From Stygiobacter sp. (lineage in GTDB: Bacteria; Pseudomonadota; Alphaproteobacteria; Rhodospirillales; Magnetospirillaceae), in assembly GCA_006218045.1 (NCBI GenBank), contig VBWB01000001.1:337245-401244 (forward strand): a stretch of 64,000 bases of DNA, written 5' to 3'. The notes under the pieces are model-generated. The model did no database searches. It was not told where the DNA came from and saw nothing but the letters and a program-made list of their open reading frames with translations. Positions 17,680 to 26,806 of this stretch are shown here, piece by piece; the first letter of the stretch is position 1; every line of letters starts with the position of its first letter. The position numbers were made by a program, and so were the translations under genes.

Positions 17680-18717
17680 GTGACCTACGTCCAGCTCGAC
17701 CATCCCTTTCCCATTCCGCCCGATACCGCCAGCGTGCACGAAGTGGCGCCCGGGATCTTGTGGATTCGCATGCCGCTGCCTTTCGCCCTCGACCACATCA
17801 ATCTGTGGGCCTTGGCTGATGACGACGGCTGGGTCGTGGTGGATACCGGGGTGGGCAACGACGAGACCCTGGCCCATTGGGATGCCCTGCTGGCCGGGCC
17901 GTTGGGTGGCAAGCCGATCACCCGGCTGATCTGCACCCATTTCCACCCCGACCACATGGGGTTGGCCGGGCCATTGACCGAGCGCTTCGGCATCCGTCTC
18001 ACCGCCACCATCGGCGAATGGACCTATGGCCGCATGCTGATGCTGGAAGGCGGCGAGGATTATATCGACAATCAGGTCGATCATTACCGTCGCTGCGGCT
18101 ATGACCCGGAATTACTGGACGGCGTGCGCGAACGGTCCGGCGGCTACAAGGATCGCATCACCTGGATTCCGGCCAATGTTTCGGTCATCCGCCACGGCGA
18201 TCGCCTGACCATCGGCGGGCGGGTCTGGCAGGTGTTCACCGGCAACGGCCATTCGCCCGAACATGCCTGCCTGTATTGCCCGGATTTGAACGTGCTGATT
18301 TCCGGCGACCAGATTTTGCCACGCATCTCGCCGGTGGTCGGCGTTTGGCCGCAAGAGCCGGATTCCGACCCGCTCAGCCAGTTCATGGATAGCCTGGAAC
18401 GACTGAAAACGGCTTTTCCCGCCGATTGTCTGGTGCTGCCGTCGCACAAACTGCCGTTCAGGGGCCTGCATGAACGGGCCGACGAATTGCTGGCCCATCA
18501 CGACGACCGCCTGGACAAGGCACTGAAAGCCTGCGCCGAACCGGTCACCGCGCTTCAGGCGTTGCGGCATCTGTTCCCGCGCCCGTTGGACGCCCACCAG
18601 ACCGGCTTCGCCATGGGCGAAACGGTGGCACATCTGAACCATCTGGTGAAGACCGGGCGGCTGGATCGCCACACCAAGCCGGATGGGGTATGGCTATATA
18701 AGACTATTTGCAAATAA
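17680..18717 (+). CDS. MBL-fold metallo-hydrolase with C-terminal helical/winged domain
   Basis: About 345 residues. The metal site is present: THFHPDHMG (HxHxDH), then NGHSPEHACLY and SGDQILPRISP, with SHKLPF near 265. The C-terminal ~80 residues (ERADELLAHHDDRLDKAL ... HLNHLVKTGRLDR) look like the winged-helix tail of LACTB2-type hydrolases. The GTG at 17680 with GGAG 10 bases upstream is preferred; in-frame ATGs lie at 17653 and 17632. Substrate unknown; thioesters or nucleic acids are common in this group. Confidence 0.85.
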   Translation: MTYVQLDHPFPIPPDTASVHEVAPGILWIRMPLPFALDHINLWALADDDGWVVVDTGVGNDETLAHWDALLAGPLGGKPITRLICTHFHPDHMGLAGPLTERFGIRLTATIGEWTYGRMLMLEGGEDYIDNQVDHYRRCGYDPELLDGVRERSGGYKDRITWIPANVSVIRHGDRLTIGGRVWQVFTGNGHSPEHACLYCPDLNVLISGDQILPRISPVVGVWPQEPDSDPLSQFMDSLERLKTAFPADCLVLPSHKLPFRGLHERADELLAHHDDRLDKALKACAEPVTALQALRHLFPRPLDAHQTGFAMGETVAHLNHLVKTGRLDRHTKPDGVWLYKTICK

Positions 18718-18753
18718 CAATATCTCTCCGATAATCGCCCCGTCTTATCGGAG
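18708..18753 (+). promoter_or_regulatory. Promoter and inverted-repeat operator of the persulfide dioxygenase-like gene
   Basis: TTGCAA (18708-18713), 16-base spacer and GATAAT (18730-18735) form a promoter that starts within the preceding gene's end. The perfect inverted repeat CTCCGATAA (18726-18734) / TTATCGGAG (18745-18753) covers the -10 element and the start point, as an operator would. Its right arm also holds the GGAG ribosome site. Confidence 0.55.
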
Positions 18754-18759
18754 TCCGTC

Positions 18760-19626
18760 ATGTCGCCATCCGCTACCCCCGTGGTCACCGCTTTCTTTGA
18801 TCCCCTCACCTGGACCATCACCTATGTGGTTCGGGCGCCGGGTGCTTCGTCCTGTGTGGTGATCGATCCGGTACTGGATTACGACCGCCGCGACGGCAAA
18901 GTATCGACCAGCTCCATCGACACGGTTTGCGCCTTCCTGGATAGCAACGGGCTGAAAGTGGAATGGGTCCTGGACACCCATGTGCATGCCGACCACATGA
19001 CCGGCCTGGCCGAGTTGGCGCGTCGTACCGGGGCCAAGAAGGCCATCGGCAACCAGGTCAGCGTGGTGCAGAAAACCTTCGCGGCCATCTACAATCTGCC
19101 CGGTTTTCCCTGTGATGGCAGCCAATTCGACCGCTTGCTTGCCGATGGCGACCAGATCACGTTTGAAGAACTGACCCTGACCGCCCTGTATGTGCCCGGC
19201 CATACGCCGGCCTGCATGGCCTATGTGGCCGGTGACGCGGTGTTCGTCGGTGACACCTTGTTCATGCCTGATTTCGGTACGGCGCGCTGTGATTTCCCCG
19301 GTGGCGACGCCGCCATCCTGTATCGATCCGTTCGCCGCTTGCTGGACCTGCCCGCCGACACCCGCATGTTCGTCGGCCATGATTACGGGCCGGGGGGGCG
19401 CGCCATCGCCTGGGAAACCACTGTCGCCGCGCAAAAAGCCGGCAACATCCATGTGCGTGACGGCATCAGCGAGGTGGAATTCGTCGCCCTGCGCCAAAGC
19501 CGCGACGCCACCCTGGACATGCCGGAATTGCTGTTGCCGTCGTTGCAGGTCAACATCCGCGCCGGCAACCTGCCCGAGCCGGAAAGCAACGGTACCAGCT
19601 ATCTGAAGTTCCCGTTGTCGGTATAG
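18760..19626 (+). CDS. MBL-fold hydrolase, persulfide dioxygenase-like (Blh/ETHE1 group)
   Basis: 288 residues. The motif LDTHVHADHMTG, LYVPGHTPACMAYV, FVGDTLFMPDFGTARCDFPGG and FVGHDYGPGGR are the landmarks of the ETHE1/Blh group. These non-heme iron enzymes oxidise glutathione persulfide to sulfite in sulfide detoxification. The C-terminal LLPSLQVNIRAGNLPEPESNGTSYLKFPL is typical of the bacterial Blh form without a fused rhodanese. An ArsR repressor of the persulfide-sensing type lies 0.4 kb away on the other strand, which supports the role. Confidence 0.85.
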   Translation: MSPSATPVVTAFFDPLTWTITYVVRAPGASSCVVIDPVLDYDRRDGKVSTSSIDTVCAFLDSNGLKVEWVLDTHVHADHMTGLAELARRTGAKKAIGNQVSVVQKTFAAIYNLPGFPCDGSQFDRLLADGDQITFEELTLTALYVPGHTPACMAYVAGDAVFVGDTLFMPDFGTARCDFPGGDAAILYRSVRRLLDLPADTRMFVGHDYGPGGRAIAWETTVAAQKAGNIHVRDGISEVEFVALRQSRDATLDMPELLLPSLQVNIRAGNLPEPESNGTSYLKFPLSV

Positions 19627-19986
19627 TCAGACTGGGGCTTTGTCGTTACGCAAGACCATCACCCATTCCGGGGCCTCGCCGGAGCGGGACTCGAAGAAAA
19701 GCTTCCAAGCCCGGGCGTCGATGGTCGGCGGATCGTAGGACAAGAACAATCCCTTGGGGGCGCAGATGACGTCCACCAACGTCCACGGGGACAACGGCAA
19801 GGGCAGACGCAACGGTCCGTACTGGCGGTTCACGTTCCGCAGAACGGTGTCGTGGTAAAGCGGCACCGTCAGATACAGCAATCCACCAGGCATCACCTTG
19901 CGGGTAAACGCCGCCATGGCCTTGAGGTCGCCATCGGCGTCCAGGGGATCGCCGTATCGCCATTCCTTGATTCGCCGTGAACGGGC
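19627..19986 (-). pseudogene. 5'-truncated DUF268 gene
   Basis: About 119 codons are open. The residues RYGDPLDADGDLKAM, MPGGLLYLTVPLYHDTV and RQYGPLRLPLPLSPWTLVDV match the C-terminal part of DUF268 (methyltransferase-like) proteins, which are usually over 200 residues. The N-terminal part is missing: reading back, the frame leaves the family at about 19960 and hits a stop at 19987-19989 inside a tandem 23-bp repeat. It ends directly beside the stop of the persulfide dioxygenase-like gene. I call it a remnant. Confidence 0.65.
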
Positions 19987-20014
19987 TTAGGGATTCGCCG
20001 TGAACGGACTTAGG
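19969..20014. repeat. Tandem 23-bp repeat, two copies
   Basis: GATTCGCCGTGAACGGGCTTAGG (19969-19991) is followed directly by a second copy with one change (G to A) at 19992-20014. It joins the truncated DUF268 gene to the end of the arsR gene, so it probably marks a deletion or insertion junction. Confidence 0.85.
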
Positions 20015-20345
20015 CGGCGCAGGCGCCGCCATTGTCCTTGGCGCAATAAAGACCATACAAGGTGTTGATGACGGCGCTGGCCTCGGCCCCCGACAGCGAA
20101 TAATAGATGGTCTGGGCCTGGCGGCGGGTCTGCACCAGGGTATCACGGCGCAGGCGCGCCAAATGCTGCGACAGGGCCGATTGCGATAGACCGATCAGCC
20201 GCTCCAATTCGCCCACCGACTTTTCCCCGTGCAAAAGCTGGCACAAGATCATCAGCCGATGTTCATTGCTCATGGCCTTCAGCAGGGTGCTGGCACGCCT
20301 TGCACTATCTTGGAGTTTATCCAATTCCATTTCCGACACCCTCAT
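20010..20345 (-). CDS. ArsR-family repressor, BigR/SqrR-like (persulfide-sensing type)
   Basis: 111 residues. A winged helix is visible (MSNEHRLMILCQLLHGEKSVGELERLIGLSQSALSQHLARLRRDTLVQTRRQAQTIYYSL). It has Cys at ~35 (MILCQ) and ~101 (GLYCAK), 66 residues apart. BigR and SqrR use a Cys pair with the same spacing to sense reactive sulfur. A third Cys lies near the end (GACAA). The ATG at 20330 (GAGGG 9 bases before) is an alternative start. It lies near the persulfide dioxygenase-like gene and is probably autoregulated. Confidence 0.85.
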   Translation of the reverse strand: MRVSEMELDKLQDSARRASTLLKAMSNEHRLMILCQLLHGEKSVGELERLIGLSQSALSQHLARLRRDTLVQTRRQAQTIYYSLSGAEASAVINTLYGLYCAKDNGGACAA

Positions 20346-20394
20346 ACCACTCGCAATCGGTCATATATCATACCACTCATTTTTGATGTTTCAA
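20342..20394 (-). promoter_or_regulatory. arsR promoter with two direct-repeat operator candidates
   Basis: On the minus strand TTGAAA (20389-20394), 16-base spacer, TATGAT (20367-20372). The 11-mer GAGTGGTATGA occurs twice, at 20368-20378 over the -10 and at 20342-20352 by the start codon, 26 bases apart. This is a plausible site for autorepression. Confidence 0.55.
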
Positions 20395-20482
20395 TATTAC
20401 CGCATAGGAGGTTTTCCAAAACGGGTGCCGAATAGCATCTCATTGAACACAATCTTGTGTGTGATATTTGGCATTAACCTGA

Positions 20483-22402
20483 TCAGGCGCTGGCCATAGC
20501 CGCCGATTGCCCCAGGGCGGACAGCACGCAGGTGACGATATGCGGGGCGTTGAGCCCGGCCAGATCGTATTGCTTGAGCGGCGCTTCGTGTTCCAGGAAG
20601 ACGTCGGGCAACACCATGGGCCGCACCTTCAAGCCGCGATCCAGGGCGCCGGAATGGGCGAGGAAATGCAGCACCTGGGCGCCGAAACCGCCGACCGAGC
20701 CCTCTTCGATGGTCACCAATACCTCGTGCTCGCGCGCCAGACGCAGGATCATCTCCTGATCCAGCGGCTTCATGAAGCGGGCATCGGCGACGGTGGTGGA
20801 GAGGCCGCGCGCCGCCAGGTCTTCGGCGGCCTTCAGCGCCTCGCCCAGACGGGTGCCGAGGGACAGCAGGGCGACGCGACTGCCTTCGCGAACGATGCGG
20901 CCCTTGCCGATGGGCAGAACCTCGCCGCGTGCCGGCAGGTCCAGCCCCACCCCCTCGCCACGCGGATAGCGGAAGGCGGAGGGACGATCGTCCAGGGCCT
21001 TGGCGGTGGCCACCGCGTGCATCAGTTCCAACTCATCCGCCGGGCTCATCAGCACGATGTCGGGCAGGCAACCCAGATAGGCCAGATCGAAGGCGCCGGC
21101 ATGGGTAGCGCCATCGGCACCGACCAGACCGGCGCGGTCGATGGCGAAGCGCACCGGCAGCTTCTGGATGACCACGTCATGCACCAACTGGTCATACCCA
21201 CGTTGCAGGAAGGTGGAATAAAGCGCGCAGAACGGCTTGAACCCCTCGCAGGCCAGACCGGCGGCGAAGGTCACCGCGTGCTGTTCGGCGATGCCCACGT
21301 CGAAGCAGCGGTTGGGGAAGCGCTCGGCGAACTTGTCCAGGCCGGTGCCGGCGGGCATGGCGGCGGTAATGGCGACGACGCGGTCGTCTGCCTCGGCCTC
21401 GGCCAGCAGGGCCTGGGCGAACACCGAGGTGTAGCTGGGGGCGTTGGCCTTGGGCTTGGCCAGGGCGCCGGTGACCACGTCGAACTTGCCGACGCCGTGA
21501 TATTTGTCGGCGGCCTGTTCCGCCGGCGGATAGCCCCGGCCTTTCTTGGTCACCACATGGATCAGCACCGGCTTGTTGTCCTCGGAATCGCGGACGTTCT
21601 TCAGCACCGGCAGCAGGTGATCGAAATTGTGGCCGTCGATGGGGCCGACATAATAAAAACCCAGTTCCTCGAACAACGTACCGCCACCGGAGACGAAGCC
21701 GCGGGCATATTCCTCGGCCCGCTTGGCCGCGCGCTCCAGGGGCGGCGGCAGCATGGACGCCAGATCCTTGGCGAAGTGGCGGATGGACAGATAGGGCCGC
21801 GACGACAGCAGGCGCGACAGATAGGCGCTCATGGCGCCGACCGGCGGCGCGATGGACATGTCGTTGTCGTTCAAGATGACGACCAGGCGCGAATCCATGG
21901 AGCCGGCATTGTTCATGGCCTCATAGACCATGCCGGCGCTCATGGCGCCGTCGCCGATCACGGCGATGACGTTGAAATCCTCGCCCTTGAGGTCGCGCCC
22001 GACCGCCATGCCCAATCCAGCGGAAATGGAGGTGGAGGAATGGCCGGCACCGAACGGGTCGTAGACGCTTTCCGACCGCTTGGTGAAGCCCGACAATCCG
22101 CCGCCCTGGCGCAGCGTGCGGATGCGATCCTTGCGCCCGGTCAGGATCTTGTGCGGATAGCACTGATGCCCCACGTCCCAGATCAGCTTGTCGACCGGGG
22201 TCTGGAATACGTGATGCAAGGCCACGGTCAGTTCGACCACGCCCAGGCCGGCGCCCAGATGGCCGCCGGTGATGGACACCGCCTCGATCATTTCCTGGCG
22301 CACTTCGTCGGCCAACTGGCGCAATTGTTCCGGCGTGAAGGCGCGGGTATCGGCGGGGCAATCGACGCTGTCGAGCAGACGTTGACAAACGCTCATGGTC
22401 AT
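20483..22402 (-). CDS. dxs: 1-deoxy-D-xylulose-5-phosphate synthase
   Basis: 639 residues, normal for Dxs, which joins pyruvate and glyceraldehyde 3-phosphate in a thiamine-dependent first step of the MEP isoprenoid pathway. Seen: [34 protein letters not shown], the thiamine-binding [18 protein letters not shown]...NDNDMSI, and [18 protein letters not shown]. It lies 4 bases after ispA in the operon xseB-ispA-dxs, a common alphaproteobacterial arrangement that couples precursor supply to farnesyl diphosphate synthesis. Confidence 0.97.
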   Translation of the reverse strand: MTMSVCQRLLDSVDCPADTRAFTPEQLRQLADEVRQEMIEAVSITGGHLGAGLGVVELTVALHHVFQTPVDKLIWDVGHQCYPHKILTGRKDRIRTLRQGGGLSGFTKRSESVYDPFGAGHSSTSISAGLGMAVGRDLKGEDFNVIAVIGDGAMSAGMVYEAMNNAGSMDSRLVVILNDNDMSIAPPVGAMSAYLSRLLSSRPYLSIRHFAKDLASMLPPPLERAAKRAEEYARGFVSGGGTLFEELGFYYVGPIDGHNFDHLLPVLKNVRDSEDNKPVLIHVVTKKGRGYPPAEQAADKYHGVGKFDVVTGALAKPKANAPSYTSVFAQALLAEAEADDRVVAITAAMPAGTGLDKFAERFPNRCFDVGIAEQHAVTFAAGLACEGFKPFCALYSTFLQRGYDQLVHDVVIQKLPVRFAIDRAGLVGADGATHAGAFDLAYLGCLPDIVLMSPADELELMHAVATAKALDDRPSAFRYPRGEGVGLDLPARGEVLPIGKGRIVREGSRVALLSLGTRLGEALKAAEDLAARGLSTTVADARFMKPLDQEMILRLAREHEVLVTIEEGSVGGFGAQVLHFLAHSGALDRGLKVRPMVLPDVFLEHEAPLKQYDLAGLNAPHIVTCVLSALGQSAAMASA

Positions 22403-22406
22403 ATCC

Positions 22407-23309
22407 TTACACGCTGCGGGTGACGACGTAATGGGCCGTCAGCCGCAACAAATGGGCAGCATCGCCGAAGGGGTCGAGATGGCGGCAGGCCTGCTCGACC
22501 AGCATGTCAGCCTGGGCACGGGCGCGTTCCACCCCCAGCAGGGAAACAAAGGTGGCCTTGCCGGCATCGGCATCCTTGCCCAATTTCTTGCCCACCCGCG
22601 CCTCGTCGCCTTGCACGTCAAGCAGATCGTCGGCGATCTGGAAGGCCAGACCCAGGTCATGGGCATAATTCTTCAAGGCCAGCCGCAGCGACGACGGCGC
22701 CTTGCCCAGAATGGCCCCGGCCTCGCAGGCGAAACCGATCAACCGACCGGTCTTCATTTGCTGCAAGCGGGTGATGTCGGCCATATCCATGATCAATTGC
22801 GCCGCCTGCAAATCGACCATCTGGCCGCCGACCATGCCCATGGCCCCGGCGGCATGGGCCAATTGCCACACCAATTCGCAGCGGACGGCCGGATCAGGGT
22901 GGGTGGCCTCGGTCGCCAGCAGCTCGAACGCGCGCGATTGCAGGGCATCGCCGGCCAGAAGCGCGGTGGCCTCGTCGAACCGGCGATGGCAGGTGGGGCG
23001 GCCCCGGCGCAGGTCGTCGTCATCCATGCACGGCAGATCGTCATGGATCAGCGAATAGCAATGCACCATTTCCAAGGCGCAGCCGACCCGTAAAGCCGCC
23101 GCCGGCGACACGTTGAACAACGACGCCGCCTGCACGGTCAGGAACGGACGCAAGCGCTTGCCGCCATCCAATGCACTATAGCGCATGGCGTCGTGGACAC
23201 GGCGTTCCGGCCCGTCGGGCGGCGGCAGCAGGTGGGCCAGTTCGTCATTGACGGCCGCCGCGTTGGCGGCCAAGGCCTGGAGCAGAATGTCGGACACGTG
23301 CCGGGTCAC
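22407..23309 (-). CDS. ispA: Farnesyl (polyprenyl) diphosphate synthase
   Basis: 300 residues. The first aspartate-rich motif [14 protein letters not shown] and the second [12 protein letters not shown] are intact, as are GGKRLRPFL and [14 protein letters not shown]. It condenses isopentenyl diphosphate with dimethylallyl and geranyl diphosphate. The start is a GTG that overlaps the xseB stop (GTGA), so translation is coupled. Confidence 0.95.
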   Translation of the reverse strand: MTRHVSDILLQALAANAAAVNDELAHLLPPPDGPERRVHDAMRYSALDGGKRLRPFLTVQAASLFNVSPAAALRVGCALEMVHCYSLIHDDLPCMDDDDLRRGRPTCHRRFDEATALLAGDALQSRAFELLATEATHPDPAVRCELVWQLAHAAGAMGMVGGQMVDLQAAQLIMDMADITRLQQMKTGRLIGFACEAGAILGKAPSSLRLALKNYAHDLGLAFQIADDLLDVQGDEARVGKKLGKDADAGKATFVSLLGVERARAQADMLVEQACRHLDPFGDAAHLLRLTAHYVVTRSV

Positions 23310-23551
23310 TCGATGCCGGCGGGTTCAAGCCCGATGGCGCCGTCGCCGCCCAGCACGATCTTGTCGACCTTGGCCTGGGCTTCCTTCAGCTTGGCTTCGC
23401 AGTGACGCTTGAGCAACGCACCGCGCTCATAGGCGCCGATGGCGTCGTCAAGCCGGGTCGAGCCGGTCTCCAGCTTGCGGACGATGGCATCCAGTTCGGA
23501 AAGCGCGTCCTCGAAACTGAGCGTGGCGATATCGGGCGGCAGGTCGGCCAT
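23306..23551 (-). CDS. xseB: Exodeoxyribonuclease VII small subunit
   Basis: 81 residues from the ATG at 23551 (MADLPPDIATLSFEDALSELDAIVRKLETGSTRLDDAIGAYERGALLKRHCEAKLKEAQAKVDKI). This is the complete family pattern; the open frame upstream to 23629 is not conserved. It pairs with XseA for single-strand DNA degradation. First gene of xseB-ispA-dxs, divergent from rpsD. Confidence 0.95.
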   Translation of the reverse strand: MADLPPDIATLSFEDALSELDAIVRKLETGSTRLDDAIGAYERGALLKRHCEAKLKEAQAKVDKIVLGGDGAIGLEPAGIE

Positions 23552-23662
23552 GGCGCCAATGTCTCTCTTATTATTCTGGGGTTCCCAAACGAAGGGGGGA
23601 AGTTTACGGATGCGGGCCGGCAAAGGCAAGCAAACCGGTTGATTGAATTCGCATCTGCGCCA

Positions 23663-23690
23663 TTGACAGCGGGGGGGCGGTTTGTATAAA
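23663..23690 (+). promoter_or_regulatory. Strong sigma70-type promoter of rpsD
   Basis: TTGACA (23663-23668), 16-base spacer and TATAAA (23685-23690) are close to consensus, as expected for a ribosomal protein gene. The leader of about 105 bases holds a GC hairpin (GGGCGCG...CGTCCCGCCC). Confidence 0.8.
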
Positions 23691-23804
23691 AGCCCCTTTC
23701 TTCCCGAGAATGTGGGCGCGCTTCGCGTCCCGCCCCAGGTGACACTGGATCAGGCCTATCGGGACAAACCCCAACCGGCAACAGCCGGGACCAAAGGAAG
23801 ACCC

Positions 23805-24422
23805 ATGACCAAGCGTATTGAAGCGAAATTCAAGATCAACCGCCGCCTGGGCGTCAATCTGTGGGGCCGTGGCAAGAGCCCGCTGGCTCGCGGTAAGGAA
23901 ACCCCGCCCGGCCAGCATGGCGCGCGCCGCAAGAAGCCCTCTGACTTCGGCACCCAGTTGATGGCCAAGCAGAAGCTGAAGGGCTATTACGGCAACATTT
24001 CGGAAAAGCAGTTCCGCAAGCTGTATGACGAGGCCGTGCGCCGCCGTGGCGACACCTCGGAAAACCTGATCGGTCTGCTGGAGCGCCGCCTGGACGCCGT
24101 CGTCTATCGCATGAAGCTGGCCGTCAGCCCCTTCCAGGCCCGTCAGGTCATCAACCACGGCCACATCCACGTCAACGGCAAGCGCCTGAACATCGCGTCC
24201 TATCAGGTCAAGGACGGCGACATCATCACCGTCAAGCAGAAGTCCAAGGATCTGGCCATCATCCTGGAAGCGGCGCAGTCGCCGGAACGCGACGTCCCCG
24301 ACTATCTGGAAGTCGATCACAAGGAAATGAAGGGTACCTTCATCCGCGCCCCCAAGCTGTCGGACGTGCCCTATCCGTGCCAGATGGAACCCAATCTGGT
24401 CATCGAATTCTACTCGCGCTGA
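23805..24422 (+). CDS. rpsD: 30S ribosomal protein S4
   Basis: 205 residues, full length for S4. Seen: [51 protein letters not shown], the S4 domain ([18 protein letters not shown]...[19 protein letters not shown]) and the end [11 protein letters not shown]4 nucleates 30S assembly on 16S rRNA. AAAGGAAG precedes the ATG. Confidence 0.98.
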   Translation: MTKRIEAKFKINRRLGVNLWGRGKSPLARGKETPPGQHGARRKKPSDFGTQLMAKQKLKGYYGNISEKQFRKLYDEAVRRRGDTSENLIGLLERRLDAVVYRMKLAVSPFQARQVINHGHIHVNGKRLNIASYQVKDGDIITVKQKSKDLAIILEAAQSPERDVPDYLEVDHKEMKGTFIRAPKLSDVPYPCQMEPNLVIEFYSR

Positions 24423-24446
24423 TCCGGTTCTCCGGACGGCAGCAAG

Positions 24447-24475
24447 AAGGCCCGGTGGAAATGCCGGGCCTTTTG
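24447..24475 (+). terminator. Intrinsic terminator after rpsD
   Basis: The stem AAGGCCCGG / CCGGGCCTT with a short loop runs into TTTTGCTTTG, 25 bases after the rpsD stop. Confidence 0.88.
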
Positions 24476-24509
24476 CTTTGTCATCCCCGTTGATCGAAGC
24501 CGATCAGCC

Positions 24510-25442
24510 CTACATGCCCATCAAGGCGCGCACATGTTCCTTGACCGAGGCGGCCAGGGCCTCGATGTCGTAGCCGCCCTCCAGCACCGACACCACCCGG
24601 TTGTCGGCGGTCTCGGCGGCAACGTCCAGCAATTGCTCGGTCGCCCACTTGAAATCGCTGGTCTTCAGCCGCAGATGGGCCAGCGGGTCGGCGGCATGGG
24701 CGTCGAAGCCGGCGGAGATGATCAGGAAATCGGGGGCGAACTCGCGCAGCTTGTAGACCAGCATGTCGGCGAAAGCCTGGCGGAAATCGTCCGAGGCGCA
24801 GCCCGCCGGCAACGGCACGTTGACCATGCGACCGATTCCGCCGGTTTCCTCGGCCAGGCCGGTATTGGGATAAGCATGTTCCTGGTGGGTCGAGGCATAG
24901 AACATGCCCGGTTCGTCCCACAGGATATGCTGGGTGCCGTTGCCGTGATGGACGTCGAAATCGACGATGGCGACGCGCTTGAAGCCGTGGGCATCGCGGG
25001 CGTGCAAGGCGGCGATGGCCGCGTTATTGAACAGGCAAAAGCCCATGGCGGCATCGCGTTCGGCGTGGTGTCCCGGCGGGCGCACGGCGCAAAAGGCATT
25101 GCGGGCCTGCTTGGTCGCCACCGCATCGACGGCGGCACAGCCAGCCCCGGCGGAGCGCAAGGCGGCATCGCCCGACTGGTACGACAGGATGGTGTCGGGA
25201 TCGATGTGGAAAAACTCACCCGGTTCGGGGACCGACGACAGCACGTGGTCGACGTGATGGGGGCAATGGGCGCGCAGTAAGTGTTCACGGCTGGCCTGGG
25301 GCGCTTCCTCGCGCTGCAACAGGCTGAATTCCTCGGTTTCGAGACCGGCGAGGACCGCCTTCAGGCGATCGGCGCATTCGGGGTGATAGTCGCCTGTATC
25401 GTGTTTCAGGCAGACGGGGTGCGTGAACAGCATGGTAGCCAT
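24510..25442 (-). CDS. Histone deacetylase-family (acetoin utilisation-like) deacetylase
   Basis: 310 residues. Class II HDAC-like motifs are complete: AVRPPGHHAERDAAMGFCLFNNAA with the catalytic His pair, VAIVDFDVHHGNGTQ with zinc-binding Asp and His, SAGFDAHAADPLA with the third zinc ligand, and LEGGYD. It should hydrolyse acetyl-lysine or acetylated polyamines or other small amides; the substrate is unknown. It is divergent from tlyA. Confidence 0.93.
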   Translation of the reverse strand: MATMLFTHPVCLKHDTGDYHPECADRLKAVLAGLETEEFSLLQREEAPQASREHLLRAHCPHHVDHVLSSVPEPGEFFHIDPDTILSYQSGDAALRSAGAGCAAVDAVATKQARNAFCAVRPPGHHAERDAAMGFCLFNNAAIAALHARDAHGFKRVAIVDFDVHHGNGTQHILWDEPGMFYASTHQEHAYPNTGLAEETGGIGRMVNVPLPAGCASDDFRQAFADMLVYKLREFAPDFLIISAGFDAHAADPLAHLRLKTSDFKWATEQLLDVAAETADNRVVSVLEGGYDIEALAASVKEHVRALMGM

Positions 25443-25538
25443 TTGCGTTTCGTCGGACGTCCCTTATTAGTGTTTGATTGATTGTCGGTGAAGCCAAGGG
25501 TAATTGCCATACCCGATTTTCGCATGGGGCTATGTCTG

Positions 25539-26294
25539 ATGGGATTACGCGTTCGCATAGATCAATTGCTGGTGGATCGTGGTCTGGCCGAAAGCCGGGC
25601 CAGGGCCCAGGCTCTGGTCATGGCCGGGCTGGTCATCGTCGGCGGCAGGAAGATCGACAAGGCCGGCACCCAGGTGGCCGAGGATGCTGTCATCGAGTTG
25701 AAGGGCCAGGATCACCCTTGGGTGTCGCGCGGCGGCCTCAAGCTGGTCGAGGCGCTGGATCGCTTCGCCATCGAGCCCACGGGCAAGGTGGCGGTGGATG
25801 TGGGCGCCTCCACCGGCGGCTTCACCGATGTGCTGCTGAGCCGGGGCGCCGCCCGCGTCTATGCCGTCGATGTCGGCCACGGGCAATTGGCGTGGAAGTT
25901 GCGCAGCGACGACCGCGTCATCGTGCTGGAGCGCACCAATGCCCGCTATCTGACGGTCGGGCAAATCCCTGAACAAGTGGACATGGTGGTGTGCGACGCC
26001 AGCTTCATCGGCCTGGAAACGGTGCTGCCCGCCGCCCTCAATCTGGCCGCCGACGGCGCCATCCTGGTGGCGCTGATCAAGCCGCAATTCGAGGTGGGCA
26101 AGGGCCGGGTCGGCAAGGGCGGCGTGGTGCGCGAACCGGAATTGCATGCCGAGGTGTGTGATCGCATCACCGCCTGGCTGCCCAGCAATCCCGGCTGGGA
26201 ACTGATCGGCCTGTGCGACAGCCCGATCAAGGGGCCGGAGGGCAACAAGGAATTCCTGATGGTCGGTCGCAAATGTGTTCCCGCTTCCAACTGA
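25539..26294 (+). CDS. tlyA: TlyA-family rRNA (cytidine-2'-O)-methyltransferase
   Basis: About 251 residues. An N-terminal S4 RNA-binding domain (RVRIDQLLVDRGLAESRARAQALVMAGLVIV) is followed by an FtsJ-like methyltransferase (VAVDVGASTGGFTDVLLSRGAARVYAVDVGHGQL, VVCDASFIGLETVLPAAL, ALIKPQFEVG). TlyA methylates ribosomal RNA; older records call it hemolysin A. The start at 25539 is chosen because family members begin just before the S4 motif; ATGs at 25524 and 25482 are also in frame. Its end overlaps the SRAP gene by 22 bases. Confidence 0.92.
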   Translation: MGLRVRIDQLLVDRGLAESRARAQALVMAGLVIVGGRKIDKAGTQVAEDAVIELKGQDHPWVSRGGLKLVEALDRFAIEPTGKVAVDVGASTGGFTDVLLSRGAARVYAVDVGHGQLAWKLRSDDRVIVLERTNARYLTVGQIPEQVDMVVCDASFIGLETVLPAALNLAADGAILVALIKPQFEVGKGRVGKGGVVREPELHAEVCDRITAWLPSNPGWELIGLCDSPIKGPEGNKEFLMVGRKCVPASN

Positions 26295-26806
26295 ACCATC
26301 CCTTGGCCGGGATCATGGCGCGGTTTCACCTGCGCGTGCCGCCGCCTTGGCCCAATGCCACCGAGTTCCGCCCCACCGACCGGGCCTTGGTGGTGGCGGC
26401 GGACGGCGCCCGCCTGCTGGGCTGGGGATTGAAGGTGGAGTGGGACAACTCCCCGTTGATCAATGCCCGGGTCGAGACGGTACGGGAAAAGCCCACCTTC
26501 CGCCGCCTGTTGGGCAATCGCCTGCTGGTACCGGCCAGCGCCTGGTGGGAATGGGACGGGGCCAAGGTGAAAATGCGGTTGGCGCCCACCGATGGTGGGC
26601 TTTTGTCCTTTGCCGGGCTATATGACGGCGACAGATTCGTCATCCTGACCGGCGCGGCCACCCCCGACCTCGCCCCTGTGCACGACCGCATGCCGCTCTT
26701 GGTCGATGAACGCTGGCTGCAAGGCGGCGCCCCCCGGGTGGTGGAAACGCCGATCGTGGCGGTCATTGATCAGCCGCCGCCGCGCCAAGCCGATTTGTTC
26801 GGTTAA
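26273..26806 (+). CDS. SRAP-family (YedK-like) abasic-site DNA-protein crosslinking protein
   Basis: 177 residues, a little shorter than most SRAP proteins. It begins MCSRFQLN, giving the catalytic Cys2 after Met removal. Asn in LINARVETV, Glu in WWEWDG and His in PVHDRMPLL are the other active-site residues. Family members trap abasic sites in single-stranded DNA through a stable link to Cys2. The ATG at 26273 inside the tlyA end is fixed by this need for Cys2. Confidence 0.92.
   Translation: MCSRFQLNHPLAGIMARFHLRVPPPWPNATEFRPTDRALVVAADGARLLGWGLKVEWDNSPLINARVETVREKPTFRRLLGNRLLVPASAWWEWDGAKVKMRLAPTDGGLLSFAGLYDGDRFVILTGAATPDLAPVHDRMPLLVDERWLQGGAPRVVETPIVAVIDQPPPRQADLFG

Noticed and set aside
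20507..22423. 638-residue open frame antisense to dxs
   Set aside because: It is a mirror of a well-conserved gene in high-GC DNA, with His/Gln/Gly-rich composition and no family motif.
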